Shown piece after piece: positions 36,789 to 47,105 of a stretch of DNA of 64,000 bases. This DNA is from Terfezia claveryi (lineage: Eukaryota; Ascomycota; Pezizomycetes; Pezizales; Pezizaceae). The DNA lies in assembly GCA_015179025.1 (NCBI GenBank), contig WHUX01000002.1:682001-746000 (forward strand), in the 5' to 3' direction. Made by a program: the position numbers and the translations under genes. The notes under the pieces were generated by a model. The model saw nothing but the letters and a program-made list of their open reading frames with translations. It searched no databases and had not been told where the DNA came from. The first letter of the stretch is position 1. Each line of letters opens with the position of its first letter.

Positions 36789-37533
36789 ATTGGATGACTG
36801 ACGGAGATTCTTTAGTGTACAGGAATATTTGGGGAAATGGAATTGAAGCGAAGGGTGGGAATGGTAGCTAGAAATTGAGTTCCCGCGCAAGGGGTTGGGC
36901 AAATCGATAAGCTATCTATAGAATATTCGTGTAAGCAAGCGATAGATAACCAAGATAGCTAAGTCTGATACCTAAGTAAGTAGTTAGCTATAGCTGGTTG
37001 GATCACTAAAACGAGTGTATCATTTTGGCTCCTCTGTTACCCTGAAGCTATTGCATTCGGGATAACTGGGAGGATATGCCAGGGCCTGGGTATCAACTTT
37101 CGCTTGATGTTTATTAGATTTGAACCCAGAAATATATAAAAACCTAATCCTATTTCCCAGTTGAACGTGGTGTCTACGGTGGGTGTTTGCCATATGAAAT
37201 TAGAACAAAGGCCCACTTCGAAGCCTAATCAATTTACAACCTCACCACCAGCAGATATCAGATTCCAGGACTCTCACCTTAGTAAATATTTCCGACACCA
37301 CACGGGTATAGCCTCGGGCGTAGTAGATAGCAACAATCAAGTAAGGTAAGCCCCCCGATTTCCAGCCCATGTATCCAATGTATGTAGCCTCGTGCCTAGC
37401 AATGTATGTGCAAATGAGGGGAGAAAAAGATGAAGAGAGCAATAATGTACAACATATCGTAGCAAAATGGGAACCAAATCAAAACGTCATACCAATAGCT
37501 AATTAAAAACAAAAATAATCACAAATTATCCCA
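36789..37533. other. intergenic
   Basis: Promoter of the Ser/Lys-rich gene and 3' flank of the zinc-finger gene. AT-rich with TAGCTA-type short repeats near 36900-37000. No gene is seen. Confidence 0.5.
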
Positions 37534-40182
37534 TCACGTCTTTGGGTGAAGTCTACATTGCTTACTGGTTCTCCGATGTCCCAACATCCCACAAGCACCA
37601 CAAGTAATATTTGAAATCACTTTAATAGTAACCGCTGTGGGCGATGCAATCACATCCTCCGCCGGCGATCTCGCATTAATACTTGGCCTTGTACTATTAC
37701 TTGCGGAACTCTGCGTTGTAGAAGAAGCAGTTTTTGCAAGTTCCGCTATCTGCCTCTTTTGAATTTCCAACTTAAGCCGCTGCTCCTCGAGTTTGAGCTG
37801 GTTTCGTTGGACTCTGATTTCTTGTTCTTTGAGAGCTAGCTCGTTACTTTTGGCTACAAGTTCTTGTAGACGGCATTGGTCTGCTTCTTGCTTTCCCTCG
37901 GCGGCAATGGACGACCGGGAGCGGGGACGTATAAGAGAATTGGAAGATGAAGAAGGCGGTGGCGAAGTCGAAGATGAAGATGATGAAAAGGAGCATAAGG
38001 GTCGATGACGGGATCGAGAGCGGAAAGAATGCTTGGTATACAGTTGTGATTTCCCCCTCGAGCGACGAGAAGCTTTTCCACTCGAGCTAGCAGCAGATTT
38101 TTGTTTCTCTTCCACAGTACTTCGTCTCTTGCGCTTTTTCCTCCTCTTTTCTTCCACGAGTGGCGGAGGCGACAACGACAGAGAAGTTGATGGTGCAGGA
38201 GACCGTGACGGTGATAAAGCAGGGGCTTGTCCGATCTGTCTTTTCTTTGACTGTTTCTTCCCGCCTGTCTTGCTATTGTCATTCCCCTTGCGTCTCTCCT
38301 GCCTGCCGTTATTGAGTTTTTTCTCCTCTTTTCCGTGGCTTTTACGTTTCTTCCTTGGTGGGGTAACCTTGTCCATTTCGGGGTCCTCCCCGCTTCCCGG
38401 CAGTGACGCCACCTGAGGCCTCTTATTTGAGCCTTTGCGATGCTGCTCGGCTACTCCTTCTATTGGGCCGTGACAATCTTTCTCATTAGCGGTTGGTGGA
38501 TTTTGTTCCTGCCAGTCATTCTGCAGAGACTCTTCTAAGGCTGTTGTTGCCTCTGCATTTTTCCTCGGGTGGTTCCTTTTTTCCTTGATTGGGTCGTACA
38601 CAGGCTGTCGAACGTTGGTATGGCCAGTGTTTTTGTAGTGAATATATAGACCATGGCAGATTCTGAACGTGACAGGTGGTCTACATATGATGCACGCTAC
38701 TGGATGCCCGGTTTTATCTGCATGCTGATGCCCGTCACCTCCAGTAATATGCAACTTATTGCAAGTGCTGCATTTGCTGTGAAAAGATTTGAAGGATATT
38801 GGTGGTGTATAGGGAGGCGGGCTTTTCTGCCCATGCTTCTCGCCTGGTAATACCGGATCTGCTGGCTTCCATTCGGGCTCCGTGCCGGGTGTTTCCTTAA
38901 TAAATACCGGGCAGTGGTTCACCATTTTGCTCCCTGTGATGCCCCCTTCAACACTACGGTTATGCCTTGATGGCCCAGCAACAACCACTTCTCTTCTTAC
39001 GAGGCCTTGTTCTCCCGTCTTTTTTCTATCGTTCGAATTCCCTATTTTGTTGCCGTATTGTTCGACATCTAAGTGACCTGTCTGCACGCAATGCACAAAA
39101 AATCCGTTTATTTGGGGCCATTCAGTTGGAGGTTGACATATCGTACAAATAAATCTATGTTTTGTTGCAACGAAGTGTGCTTGTCTCTGGCCACCGCTTT
39201 TGCACACCGTGTTGCAGGTGCTGCACGTGCTGCGGAAGCTGTGAAAACTGATGCCGGTTCGTGGTAGTGGCGTTGTTTTGGTATGGATAGTGTTCCCCAA
39301 ATTTGGTTGCCTCGAAGTTCTATTGGAGGTGTCAGGGCTTTGAAGCTTGGATAATTTCTCTTGCTGTAATTGCTCCGGTGGGTGTTTTCGGTTCCAGGGA
39401 GGCGCCACCGACACCATACGCCCAGGAAATGGGTCTTCCGGAGAAAATCGCTTATGAATACCGACTGCAGTTTTTGCTGGGCGTCGCAGAGTCCCACTAA
39501 TGCCCTCTTTTTTTTCCCCACACTGACTGCCGTGTGTTGGCTCATTTGAAGAAGTCCCTGACACTAATTGATTCTCCTGTTTTACCCCCTTCTCCTGTAT
39601 TCTCCCCTGTCCTACATCCATTGCCACGAAATGTGAATATAACTCTCGGTTCGGTCCCACAAGTAGCATGTCTGTCACCCCAACCTCTCTGACCCATTCA
39701 TCCACAGCCCGATCCAAAGCCTGAAATATCGCCCTCTGCGTAGCTGACAACGCCCTGCCCCCGGAATTCGGCCAATCCGAGCTAATTCCCCGCCTCCATA
39801 TCCTCACCTGAACCTCCGACTCCTTCTTATCTGCTAGATACCTCGAATTGACAGTTGACACATCCCGGAAATCGACATAAACACCTGGAGTAATATGACC
39901 TATACGGAGCCTCAGTACACGAGGGTGCCCCAGAGTCAGGTGAACTCCAAGAAATGGGTCATTTTGTGCCTGCTTCCAAATACAAGACCATTTACACGTC
40001 AAAGGATTGTAAACATGGATTTCACAAACCCTAAGGGGCTCCAACGAGTTGTTTTGATGAGGTGCTGATAAGCCTTGGGGCATGAGATGTGAAGAGCCGA
40101 CACCGAGAGGTGGATAACCCGCTGCTGTACGGACCGCTGTCATATCGTATATGCTGGTTGCATTGCTGGGATACAGTGGCAT
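37534..40182 (-). CDS. large zinc-finger / RS-rich / zinc-knuckle protein, unknown
   Basis: A single-exon 882-residue protein, unlike the intron-rich neighbours. Residues about 50-195 form an apparently folded domain (RVCEIHVYNPLTCKWSCIWK, GVYVDFRDVSTVNSRYL, AVDEWVREVGVTDMLLVGPN). Two similar Cys/His modules follow: CSTCNTVCKSGG...ICTICQPP...VHCVQTGH and CSTCNKLHITGG...ACIICRPP...IHYKNTGH. They read as a C2HC2H-type finger duplicated in tandem. Then come a Lys/Arg/Ser/Pro-rich, SR-like stretch (about 600-770), a coiled coil (LALKEQEIRVQRNQLKLEEQ), and a C-terminal zinc knuckle, CGACGMLGHRRTSKQC, of the spacing used in TAF1-type knuckles. This suggests a nuclear RNA- or chromatin-binding role. 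The protein as a whole is not one I recognise. The start at 40182 is the first ATG in frame; an upstream exon cannot be excluded. Confidence 0.75.
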   Translation of the reverse strand: MPLYPSNATSIYDMTAVRTAAGYPPLGVGSSHLMPQGLSAPHQNNSLEPLRVCEIHVYNPLTCKWSCIWKQAQNDPFLGVHLTLGHPRVLRLRIGHITPGVYVDFRDVSTVNSRYLADKKESEVQVRIWRRGISSDWPNSGGRALSATQRAIFQALDRAVDEWVREVGVTDMLLVGPNRELYSHFVAMDVGQGRIQEKGVKQENQLVSGTSSNEPTHGSQCGEKKEGISGTLRRPAKTAVGIHKRFSPEDPFPGRMVSVAPPWNRKHPPEQLQQEKLSKLQSPDTSNRTSRQPNLGNTIHTKTTPLPRTGISFHSFRSTCSTCNTVCKSGGQRQAHFVATKHRFICTICQPPTEWPQINGFFVHCVQTGHLDVEQYGNKIGNSNDRKKTGEQGLVRREVVVAGPSRHNRSVEGGITGSKMVNHCPVFIKETPGTEPEWKPADPVLPGEKHGQKSPPPYTPPISFKSFHSKCSTCNKLHITGGDGHQHADKTGHPVACIICRPPVTFRICHGLYIHYKNTGHTNVRQPVYDPIKEKRNHPRKNAEATTALEESLQNDWQEQNPPTANEKDCHGPIEGVAEQHRKGSNKRPQVASLPGSGEDPEMDKVTPPRKKRKSHGKEEKKLNNGRQERRKGNDNSKTGGKKQSKKRQIGQAPALSPSRSPAPSTSLSLSPPPLVEEKRRKKRKRRSTVEEKQKSAASSSGKASRRSRGKSQLYTKHSFRSRSRHRPLCSFSSSSSSTSPPPSSSSNSLIRPRSRSSIAAEGKQEADQCRLQELVAKSNELALKEQEIRVQRNQLKLEEQRLKLEIQKRQIAELAKTASSTTQSSASNSTRPSINARSPAEDVIASPTAVTIKVISNITCGACGMLGHRRTSKQCRLHPKT

Positions 40183-40640
40183 TGGTACCGCGGTGACATA
40201 TGTCTATCAAAAATTAGCACTTAGTTCTTGTTGGTTTCGAAGCGTCTGAACATCGTGAATCCAGCTCACCCTTCACACCTAACGCTCGCGCAAATGAAGA
40301 AGTATGTGCCTGCGGAAGGTATCAGTTGTCGAGCCGGCAGTGCGAAATTGCCACTGACCTGGGCTCAAGCCCGCCGACTTTTTGACAATCTGTGTATGTC
40401 GCGGGGCACCCCGCAGTTACTGTGTAGCGATCGTGGTACTCAGGACAAAAGTACAGAACTCCGAGACTTGGCATGCAAGAACGCCAAGCATAGCGAGACA
40501 ACGAAGATACATTTGCTTATAACTACATACTGCTTAACTATTCCAAAAATAAAAAATAAAAAAAAAAGATACAAAGCGTCACTCAAAAATCCTCTGGAGC
40601 TCTCCAACTGCATTCAACAACATCCAGCTGAGTTGCGCGT
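40183..40640. other. intergenic
   Basis: 5' flank of the zinc-finger gene and 3' flank of the small membrane protein gene. A 138-codon plus-strand frame (40228-40644) has skewed composition, crosses an A-rich run and overlaps the neighbouring 3' end; I treat it as chance. Confidence 0.45.
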
Positions 40641-41313
40641 TTAGAAGGGACTGGGTCGTGTTCCCCACCAAGTTAAAAGGATGCCTGTCGAGATGAGATC
40701 CATTAGACATTGAGCCCAGATAGATAAGGCTTTAAACTCACTCAATCCAACGGTTTCCAGCATTGCAGCAGTTGCCTTCACAATGAGGAAGTCGGCAGGT
40801 CTCTTCTCTTGGAATAATTCGTTGACGAGCTATGCGGGGTCATTGGTTGGTAAATTCCCGGCTGGCTTCATGCAAGTACATACCGATGGAACAGTGGTAG
40901 CTGCAAAGATCAATCCACCCATGTAGGCAGCCCCCTTATAAGTTAAGGTACCGGTGCTATTCAATAATGCAGCAATACCGTAAGTCTGGATGGCACTGCC
41001 TACTAGGCTAGATCCGTAGGCCGTGGCCGCGGAAGCTGCCTCCTTTGAGCGCAAGAATTCCTCCTTGGAATTGGATGTCTTGACCTTGTGGTAGGTCTCT
41101 CCAAACAATGGAGTCATGACGGCGAGCGAGGTTGCATGAGTGTAAAGGGTGCCCAAGGCAATTGCGGAGGGCTTGACTGGTGGAAGATAGTGAATGCTAG
41201 ATAGCAGGATACCTGAGTCAGAATAGTTTCAAGGAGCATGCGGTGTATTTCGGGACATGCATGGGGTACAAGGAATGTTAATTGACGCATCCAGGGAGTA
41301 GAAACCTAGCCAT
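40641..41313 (-). CDS. small multi-pass membrane protein (DUF1761-like, tentative)
   Basis: A 150-residue hydrophobic protein, exons 41306-41313 (8 nt, ATG GCT AG), 40884-41196, 40742-40829 and 40641-40684, total 453 nt. It reads MASIHYLPPVKPSAIALGTL, then a helix with VMTPLFGETYHKV, AYGSSLVGSAIQTYGIAALL, a third helix GAAYMGGLIFAATTVPS, LVNELFQEKRPADFLIVKAT and GLSILLTWWGTRPSPF. The four-helix pattern and the conserved TP-FG-T and WWGTR ends recall a fungal family of unknown function; the DUF1761 label is from memory and uncertain. The first intron has a weak GTTTCT donor, so the start exon is the least secure part. Confidence 0.7.
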
Positions 41314-41729
41314 TGTGGTGGTGATTTGATAGACTGAATGAGATTGCTGATAATATTATGAGTGGGAGAAACGTAGAAGAAATTCGTGGAGATGGGTGAA
41401 AGCTACTAAATTATAATAAATCTTTTTTTCCAATGACCGCATACATTGTTTCCAGTTCTCCGCCACAGCTTGTCTGTTTGCAACAAAATCGTGAGAATGA
41501 CGACAAATTTTGACGTCATACCCGCTGGGAGCCGCAACGCCAACAATTCAAGGTATCACCAACCTTTCCGTGAGCTAAACAACGTCTTTCCAGAAGTTCG
41601 AGCACTGGTAAATGCTAAATCATCTTGAAAATAATGCAACGCCCTAGGTTTTACCTGTGTGACCCAATCTAGCGTTCTTTCATAAGCTGCTCGTTGGCTC
41701 TCAAAACCAGTCGTCAGCTGCGGCATCAA
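41314..41729. other. intergenic
   Basis: Promoter of the small membrane protein gene and 3' flank of the RING gene. No gene or repeat is seen. Confidence 0.5.
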
Positions 41730-43700
41730 TTATTTAACTCTCCATACCAAAGAGGATTGAGTTAGGCCTACCCTAAATTTTGGATCTGACCTACTCAAAT
41801 TCTCCCGCCGGAACAAACCACCAGAATCCAGACTGATTGTGGGGAAGTTCGGATTTTCATATTGCAAGTTTAGCTCTTTGCCATAACTAGTTAAACCGCT
41901 TAACTGTACACTCCGCGGGGTCCCCCACAGAGTATGGCTACTGTGAGTTCCCCCTGAGGATACTTGCTCTCTAAAGAAAGGTGAACTAAGAGGTGTATTA
42001 GGGGGATTTTGCCTAGTGGAACTTCTAGGGGGGTTCCTCGTTACTGGCTTTGGAGGTAGGCTCAACCTCTCCAAAGGACTGCTTGAGCGATTGCTTTGAT
42101 ACACATTCTTGGATGTTTCAGCAGTCGGCAATCGCAAGCTACCACCTACTCCTCGAGACATAAGACCGTCCATAAATGGGGAGATTTGCTGAGGAGGCCT
42201 CGAATGGGCGAGTGTCGAACGTTGGAAGGGAGCATCTACGCTCCTAGAATAGGACGGTCCAGATGGCGTGGGGGCTACTTGTTGATTCGCGCTAGTGAAA
42301 TGTGAACGCTGAACCGGGAAGCTAGAGCTGGGCGATATTGGATAGTACCGCATTGTTGAATCCACGCGCATTGTATGATTTGCCTGGGATTCAAGCTGCC
42401 CCGTACGGTGCGCAGTGTCACTGATATGATCTTCCTCTCTATGGAAAGTAGACAACGAGCCATCAAAAGTCCTATTAAGCCCACGCAAATTATGTCCCTG
42501 TTGCTCATTCCCCAACTGGTGCGTGTCCACTCCACGTTCGGGCTTCTTCATTGGAGTATAAATGTTTGATAGTTGCCTTGGAGAATCCCTTTGATATACC
42601 GGTGTTTTTGGTGGGAGGCTTTCATGTATACTATTTCGAATCTTTACCCTTGGCGGTGGCATTGCCTGTCGAGCATTTATTTCCTCCCTAAATCTTCTCT
42701 CAAGTGCTCCTGAATCCTCTAGTGGATCAGCCTCCTGATGTGGCGACTTGCGTTTTTGAGGAATAGTAGCTTGAGGAGACGACAGGCGTGCTTGAGATGT
42801 CTGTTTTGGCTCTGGAGGCATATTTGATGAACTTTGAACTCTCTGCCCCGGGCTTGCTTCATATTTATGGAGCATGGAACGGAGTTTCTCTACTTCTTCC
42901 TTTAGACTCTCATTCTCCCTTCCGCCAAGTCAGTATCTTCTCCATCACCTCATAGCTCGATTCATAACGAGAAGTGGTACCTCTTTAATGACCCAGCCAT
43001 TGCCAGCTCATCCCTTACCCCTTTCAGCACTACTCTGTGCTTTTCTGTCCTCTCACGGTAGTCTTGTGCTACCTTTCTGAAATATGTTGCTGCCCTTTGT
43101 AAATTATTATATTGAAACTACGATGGAAAACGGATATCATTAATATTGTTAATTTCCCAACTCACCAAGTCTGATAACAGCCGAAACAGAAACCTTACCG
43201 TCATGGCTCCATAGAAGTCATTGAGAAGCTCATTTGTAGGGCGAAAGTAGTCTTGCAGGTAAGCCGGCGTCTTGGTGGTAGATATGTCAGTATCTTTCTT
43301 GAAGGGGGAGTATACATGACACACCTCTCCAACTCCAAGCCGTGTGATTGAAACCTCTATGCTTTGGCAGTATGGGCAGGTATGCTTGCTTCGTGCTGCC
43401 TTTGATGGCGCTAGAATGAAGAAGCGATCAGAATAGGGTTTTTGCGTGAACTGGGTTCGAATGCCTACCACCCTCCGGAAAGATATGAGTGGCGCATGTT
43501 ATATGCCCACAGCTTGTCAGCCAGAAAGGGCTCCGGTCGTCGTCCTCACCATCACTCGCTGGTGCTGGAGGAGAAGAAAGAGGCTGGAAACAGACGCAAC
43601 AATAAAGGAAGAGGTCATTATCGTTTGAACCGGGCTGTGGTGACGGGCCCTGGGCCGGTAATGCAGTACTAGCTACATGGCGAGCTGGAGAAGGTTGCAT
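41730..43700 (-). CDS. RING-finger coiled-coil protein
   Basis: A 589-residue protein, exons 43469-43700, 43199-43410, 42981-43117 and 41730-42918, total 1,770 nt. An N-terminal RING-type domain is assembled across the first intron: LYCCVCFQPL, FWLTSCGHITCATH, and after splicing KHTCPYCQSIEV. A helical region follows (LLNDFYGAM, then FQYNNLQRAATYFRKVAQDY and NESLKEEVEKLRSMLHKYEA), a probable coiled coil. The last 380 residues are Ser/Pro/Arg-rich and disordered. RING plus coiled coil plus a basic Ser-rich tail is the layout of Zip3/HEI10-type meiotic SUMO or ubiquitin ligases. That is analogy only. An ATG-less extension upstream encodes a His run from a (GAT)n repeat (43828-43855) and is probably 5' non-coding. 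Confidence 0.75.
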
Positions 43701-44613
43701 AGTTGATGGATCTGTTGTAGAGTCTCGTTTTCGTGTAACAGATGCGCAAAGCAAGGTTTGAATGCAGCCTTTGATCTCGAAATTATATGAAGCCCTACGA
43801 GACAAAGCAGTGCACCAACAGAACTGATGATGATGATGATGATGATGATGATGAGATATTATGTTCCTCACTTTCTTGGCTAATCGGTATTCTCTCTACA
43901 GCCATGACAGCTTGAACACCAGCAGTCGTTGTTGTTTTCTAACTGGGATGTCGACAGAACGCTTGACTACCCAAAGAGGCAAGTAAATTTCCCTTAGCGA
44001 TCATTCAGCCTATTACAGCTAGCCTCTTGGCCTCTGGCAGCTGACAAATCTGATGAATAACGAAATATCGCGTCCCCCGTACTTACTGCATCCTCTGGTG
44101 AACAAACAAAACAATTCCTGGTCAGTCACAACTGTCTCGAAACCCTATGGGGCTTGGCAAGCAAAACCAGTCCGGTTCCCCTGTGCTGTGAGTGTAGGAT
44201 ATCCTATATGCATATGTATCATGTACACGAATATCGGTACAATGGATCAGTTAATCGTGGGTAGAGAGTCGAGGTTCTTATTATATCTATTATACTCTAC
44301 GTTAGATATTGCTGGCGGTGGAGTGTGGGTGTGTATAGTATGTATGTAGAGTGTATGCCTGGTCCTGACCGTCGAAATTGATGCCGACTCCGTCTCGCCA
44401 GAGTAGAAGCAATGTTTTAAGGCATTGGTTCAACACTTTACTGTCTATCTTGTTCCTCTCCAACCCACAAACCTTCCTCTAGCAAAAATGTCTATCTGAT
44501 TCGGGAGGAGCGGAAGCAACTATGTATAGTAGTTCTGAGCTTATGCAAACGGTGAGGCAGCCACTTCAGCTTCCATTCGTTTGGCCCTTGACGGATAACT
44601 ATGCTGGTGAAGG
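43701..44613. other. intergenic 5' of the RING gene
   Basis: Contains the (GAT)n microsatellite at about 43828-43855. A 98-codon plus-strand frame at 44053-44349 has no recognisable domain. No supported gene. Confidence 0.5.
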
Positions 44614-44739
44614 GTTGAAGATGTGGCCGAGCGGAGGAGGATTCAATATCGTCTTGCGCAGAGAAACTATACAAAGACTCAGCCCTTTGGCCCCTTCATG
44701 CTCTGGAAAACTTTCTCATCTGAAAATCTCAAGTGCTAG
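44614..44739 (+). pseudogene. relic of a fungal bZIP basic region
   Basis: Read in this frame, the sequence gives VEDVAERRRIQYRLAQRNYT, the basic region shared by many fungal YAP/AP-1-like factors (pattern ERRRIQNRxAQRNYRxK). It then runs TKTQPFGPF and stops at 44739 with no leucine zipper. The frame is closed by TGA just upstream, so the exon would need an acceptor near 44613 (GTGAAG). I find no convincing upstream exon in phase. Together with the fragment at 44891-45106 this looks like the decayed remains of one regulator gene. A live gene with unusual splicing is not excluded. Confidence 0.5.
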
Positions 44740-44890
44740 GTCAAGTACGGGGCTGACCTCGATCTCTGTATGACTAGGAGGAGGGCTACGTGCGAAGCCT
44801 GAAGGCTTGAAAAGAAAGTCCAACAGACTGAGCCGGGTGGGGTTTCACTGCTCTCTCAGCAGGACGTGCAGCGAGATTCTCAACTAGTGA
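44740..44890 (+). pseudogene. probable decayed middle part of the bZIP gene
   Basis: A frame from about 44810 (KKVQQTEPGGVSLLSQQDVQ) looks like coding sequence but does not join the following C-terminal frame without a shift. This supports decay rather than splicing. Confidence 0.35.
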
Positions 44891-45106
44891 GAGTTTCGAC
44901 ACGAGAACAGAGGTCCCATTCCTCTATCGCAGGGAAGCGCAACAGAATCTTCACGTGCTCTTTACGGGCAGCAGATAACACTTTCTGGACCGGTCCCCGA
45001 TAGTCCGGATCCCTTTAACTATGAAATATCTTTGGACAAGTTTCTCGAAGGAGTGGGCGACATGTTTGGGCCGTTTCCAGTATCTACACCAGTAGAGCAA
45101 CAGTAG
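44891..45106 (+). pseudogene. C-terminal fragment of a regulator-like protein
   Basis: An open frame ending in TAG at 45106 reads ...YGQQITLSGPVPDSPDPFNY then EISLDKFLEGVGDMFGPFPV. The acidic/aromatic composition is that of a transcription-factor C-terminus. It is closed upstream by TGA at 44888-44890. It lies 150 bp after the bZIP basic-region relic on the same strand, so it is probably the same gene. Confidence 0.4.
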
Positions 45107-45239
45107 AGCGGGAGAGCCCAAGGATTAGCGAGGCTGGATATAACATACAATACACTCCGACGGCCTAAGTGGACTTCAGCCCCCGGACGTCCCTCGACTC
45201 CAAGCGCTTTCACTCTGGCGCCTTTTGGCATCCCCATGA

Positions 45240-45758
45240 CTACAAGTTATCGACCACTAATTCCTCCATCATTTTCGCCCCTTCCAGAGGAGAGAGTGGC
45301 CCCTTTGTGATACACTGAGTATGATGGATGAAGATACAGTCTCTCCCTTCAACTATCAGATTAAGATATCCCCGGATATTCCTGGGAATCTCGAACCAAT
45401 ACCAATGCAGATAACAATTCCCACCACCCGTACATTGATATCGTCCCATTTCTGGATTCAGGGATAGGATGCTTCGATTTTTGGACATCGTTGATGAGGA
45501 TGATGTGTGCTGTATGATGCATACAGATTGGGGTGTATGGGGAGACCGGCCGTGGGACAAGACGAGTTGGGAGGTTGGTGAGAAAATTTGCGGAGAAATA
45601 TTGGTTCTTGATGGATGAAGAAATGAGGAGAACGTCGGATTTCTGGCGGGGACAAAGAGGGTTAAAACCGTTAAAGATGCAGCAGAAGCGAGGGATGGAG
45701 GGTAGTGGGTGAAGTATGATGGGATGCTCGTAATAGAATTGTTGGGTTTTGGTGCCAT
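45240..45758 (-). CDS. orphan ORF next to a transposon end
   Basis: An uninterrupted 172-codon ATG frame (MAPKPNNSITSIPSYFTHYP and on). No domain or family is recognised; the second half has GGGNCYLHWYWFEIPRNIRG. The start codon lies only 9 bp beyond the terminal inverted repeat of the element at 45767-46667, whose end contains the TATA-like ACATATATAA. The frame could be chance, but the length and lack of stops are notable in a gene-poor stretch. Confidence 0.35.
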   Translation of the reverse strand: MAPKPNNSITSIPSYFTHYPPSLASAASLTVLTLFVPARNPTFSSFLHPSRTNISPQIFSPTSQLVLSHGRSPHTPQSVCIIQHTSSSSTMSKNRSILSLNPEMGRYQCTGGGNCYLHWYWFEIPRNIRGYLNLIVEGRDCIFIHHTQCITKGPLSPLEGAKMMEELVVDNL

Positions 45759-45766
45759 GGAGTTAT

Positions 45767-46667
45767 TTATATATGTTCTGGGCCGCTCGCGGGCAGCATA
45801 CCTACTATGCCCCTCGCGGGCAATTTATTCAATTACTGCCTTTGGTACATAACGCACTTGAATTTATAAAAATATAGACTCATTGAGCGGGTTCAAGTTG
45901 ATCTAATTGATATGCTCCATGAGCATGATGGACAATATAAATGATTCTGTCATATGAAAGACCATATGGTTCCATTAGAAGATATAATGCTTAGTTAGAC
46001 TCAATGATACTAATATTATTAGTCGGAGTCTGTGACAACTTTACGATCTGATAATGTTGGAGAATTTAAGGGAGAAGTTGAGCAATTATAATGAGCTTGG
46101 GGTATTAAAATAAAACATGGAAAACCCCGTACACCTAGGTAAAGTCATACAATCTCGTCTCACTAAATGTGAAAGTCTAGTGGGTCGGATACAGCACTTC
46201 CATGTATTACCTTAGGTACTAGTAGAATCGAACAAGATACTTTTCAATACTCAAAACCCCTCTCTGAGATTGTCTTTGGTTGACTCTATCTACCACACCA
46301 AGTACACCTTCCATTTAAGGAGCGGAAAACTAAAGAACTTGAACAAGAGGGAAATTCCCCACAAAAATACCTTCTTGTGATGACTTATGTATTTACAAAA
46401 AGTCCTATACCAGTCGTTGCTGCCGATGCTCTATAAATGAATTGAAATGCTCATTCTTTTGTCATACCAGAAGGTTAGCGGTAACCTTTCCTGGATAATA
46501 GCCCAATTGATCTGGAGGATCACTCAATCGACCCGGAGGACAACTAATAGCCTAGTTGTATGTATTTAATATATCTCTAGTTAGGTATATTTTTATTATA
46601 TTTTTTTAATTCAAGTACAATGTAGTAATTAAATGAATTGCCCGCGAGCGGTCCAGAACATATATAA
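45767..46667. mobile_element. non-autonomous DNA element with GC-rich terminal inverted repeats
   Basis: Left end 45767-45795 (TTATATATGTTCTGGGCCGC then TCGCGGGCA) matches the right end 46639-46667 in inverse orientation with one mismatch in 29. The similarity continues inward: after the left-end duplication of CTCGCGGGCA at 45812-45821, AATTTATTCAATTACT pairs with AATTCATTTAATTACT near the right end, and ACTTGAATT is shared too. The interior of about 850 bp is AT-rich with no open frame. There is no transposase, so it would depend on an element elsewhere. A target-site duplication is not clear (TA or TTA possible). Confidence 0.7.
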
Positions 46668-47105
46668 GTTATTTGCTAAGAATATACCTACCACTCAGCC
46701 CAATGCTGGTTTTTGGTTGGTAATTGGTATTCATACGGTAGCTGGGATAACTTGAAGGGATGACTACTATTGCTCGATTATCACAAATCTTCTTTGGAGG
46801 GTATTGTGCCAACCACTATTTCATAAATTAAGGAACTTCGACGATAAAGAACATACGAAGCTATTATAACTTAGACCTATCACCAAAACTTGTGTCTTCA
46901 AAGCAACTTCAATGTGCTAGAAGGACATAGGTTCAAGGAAATGTTCAATATCACTTCACGTACATCATTTACTAGATAGAAATAGAACCCCAACAGAAGC
47001 AAGGCCCATAAATCATCAAACGACAAGCAAACAAAATTGAATACCACAGTCTCAGCCAATGCAAAATCCAGAAATTCTCCTCGCATTCCACCTCTTATGT
47101 GAAAA
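46668..47105. other. intergenic, AT-rich
   Basis: Between the element and the 3' end of the JmjC gene. No gene is visible. Confidence 0.5.

Noticed and set aside
40228..40644. 138-codon plus-strand frame
   Set aside because: Starts without ATG, contains an A-rich run giving KKKR residues, no domain, and overlaps the 3' end of the opposite-strand membrane protein gene.
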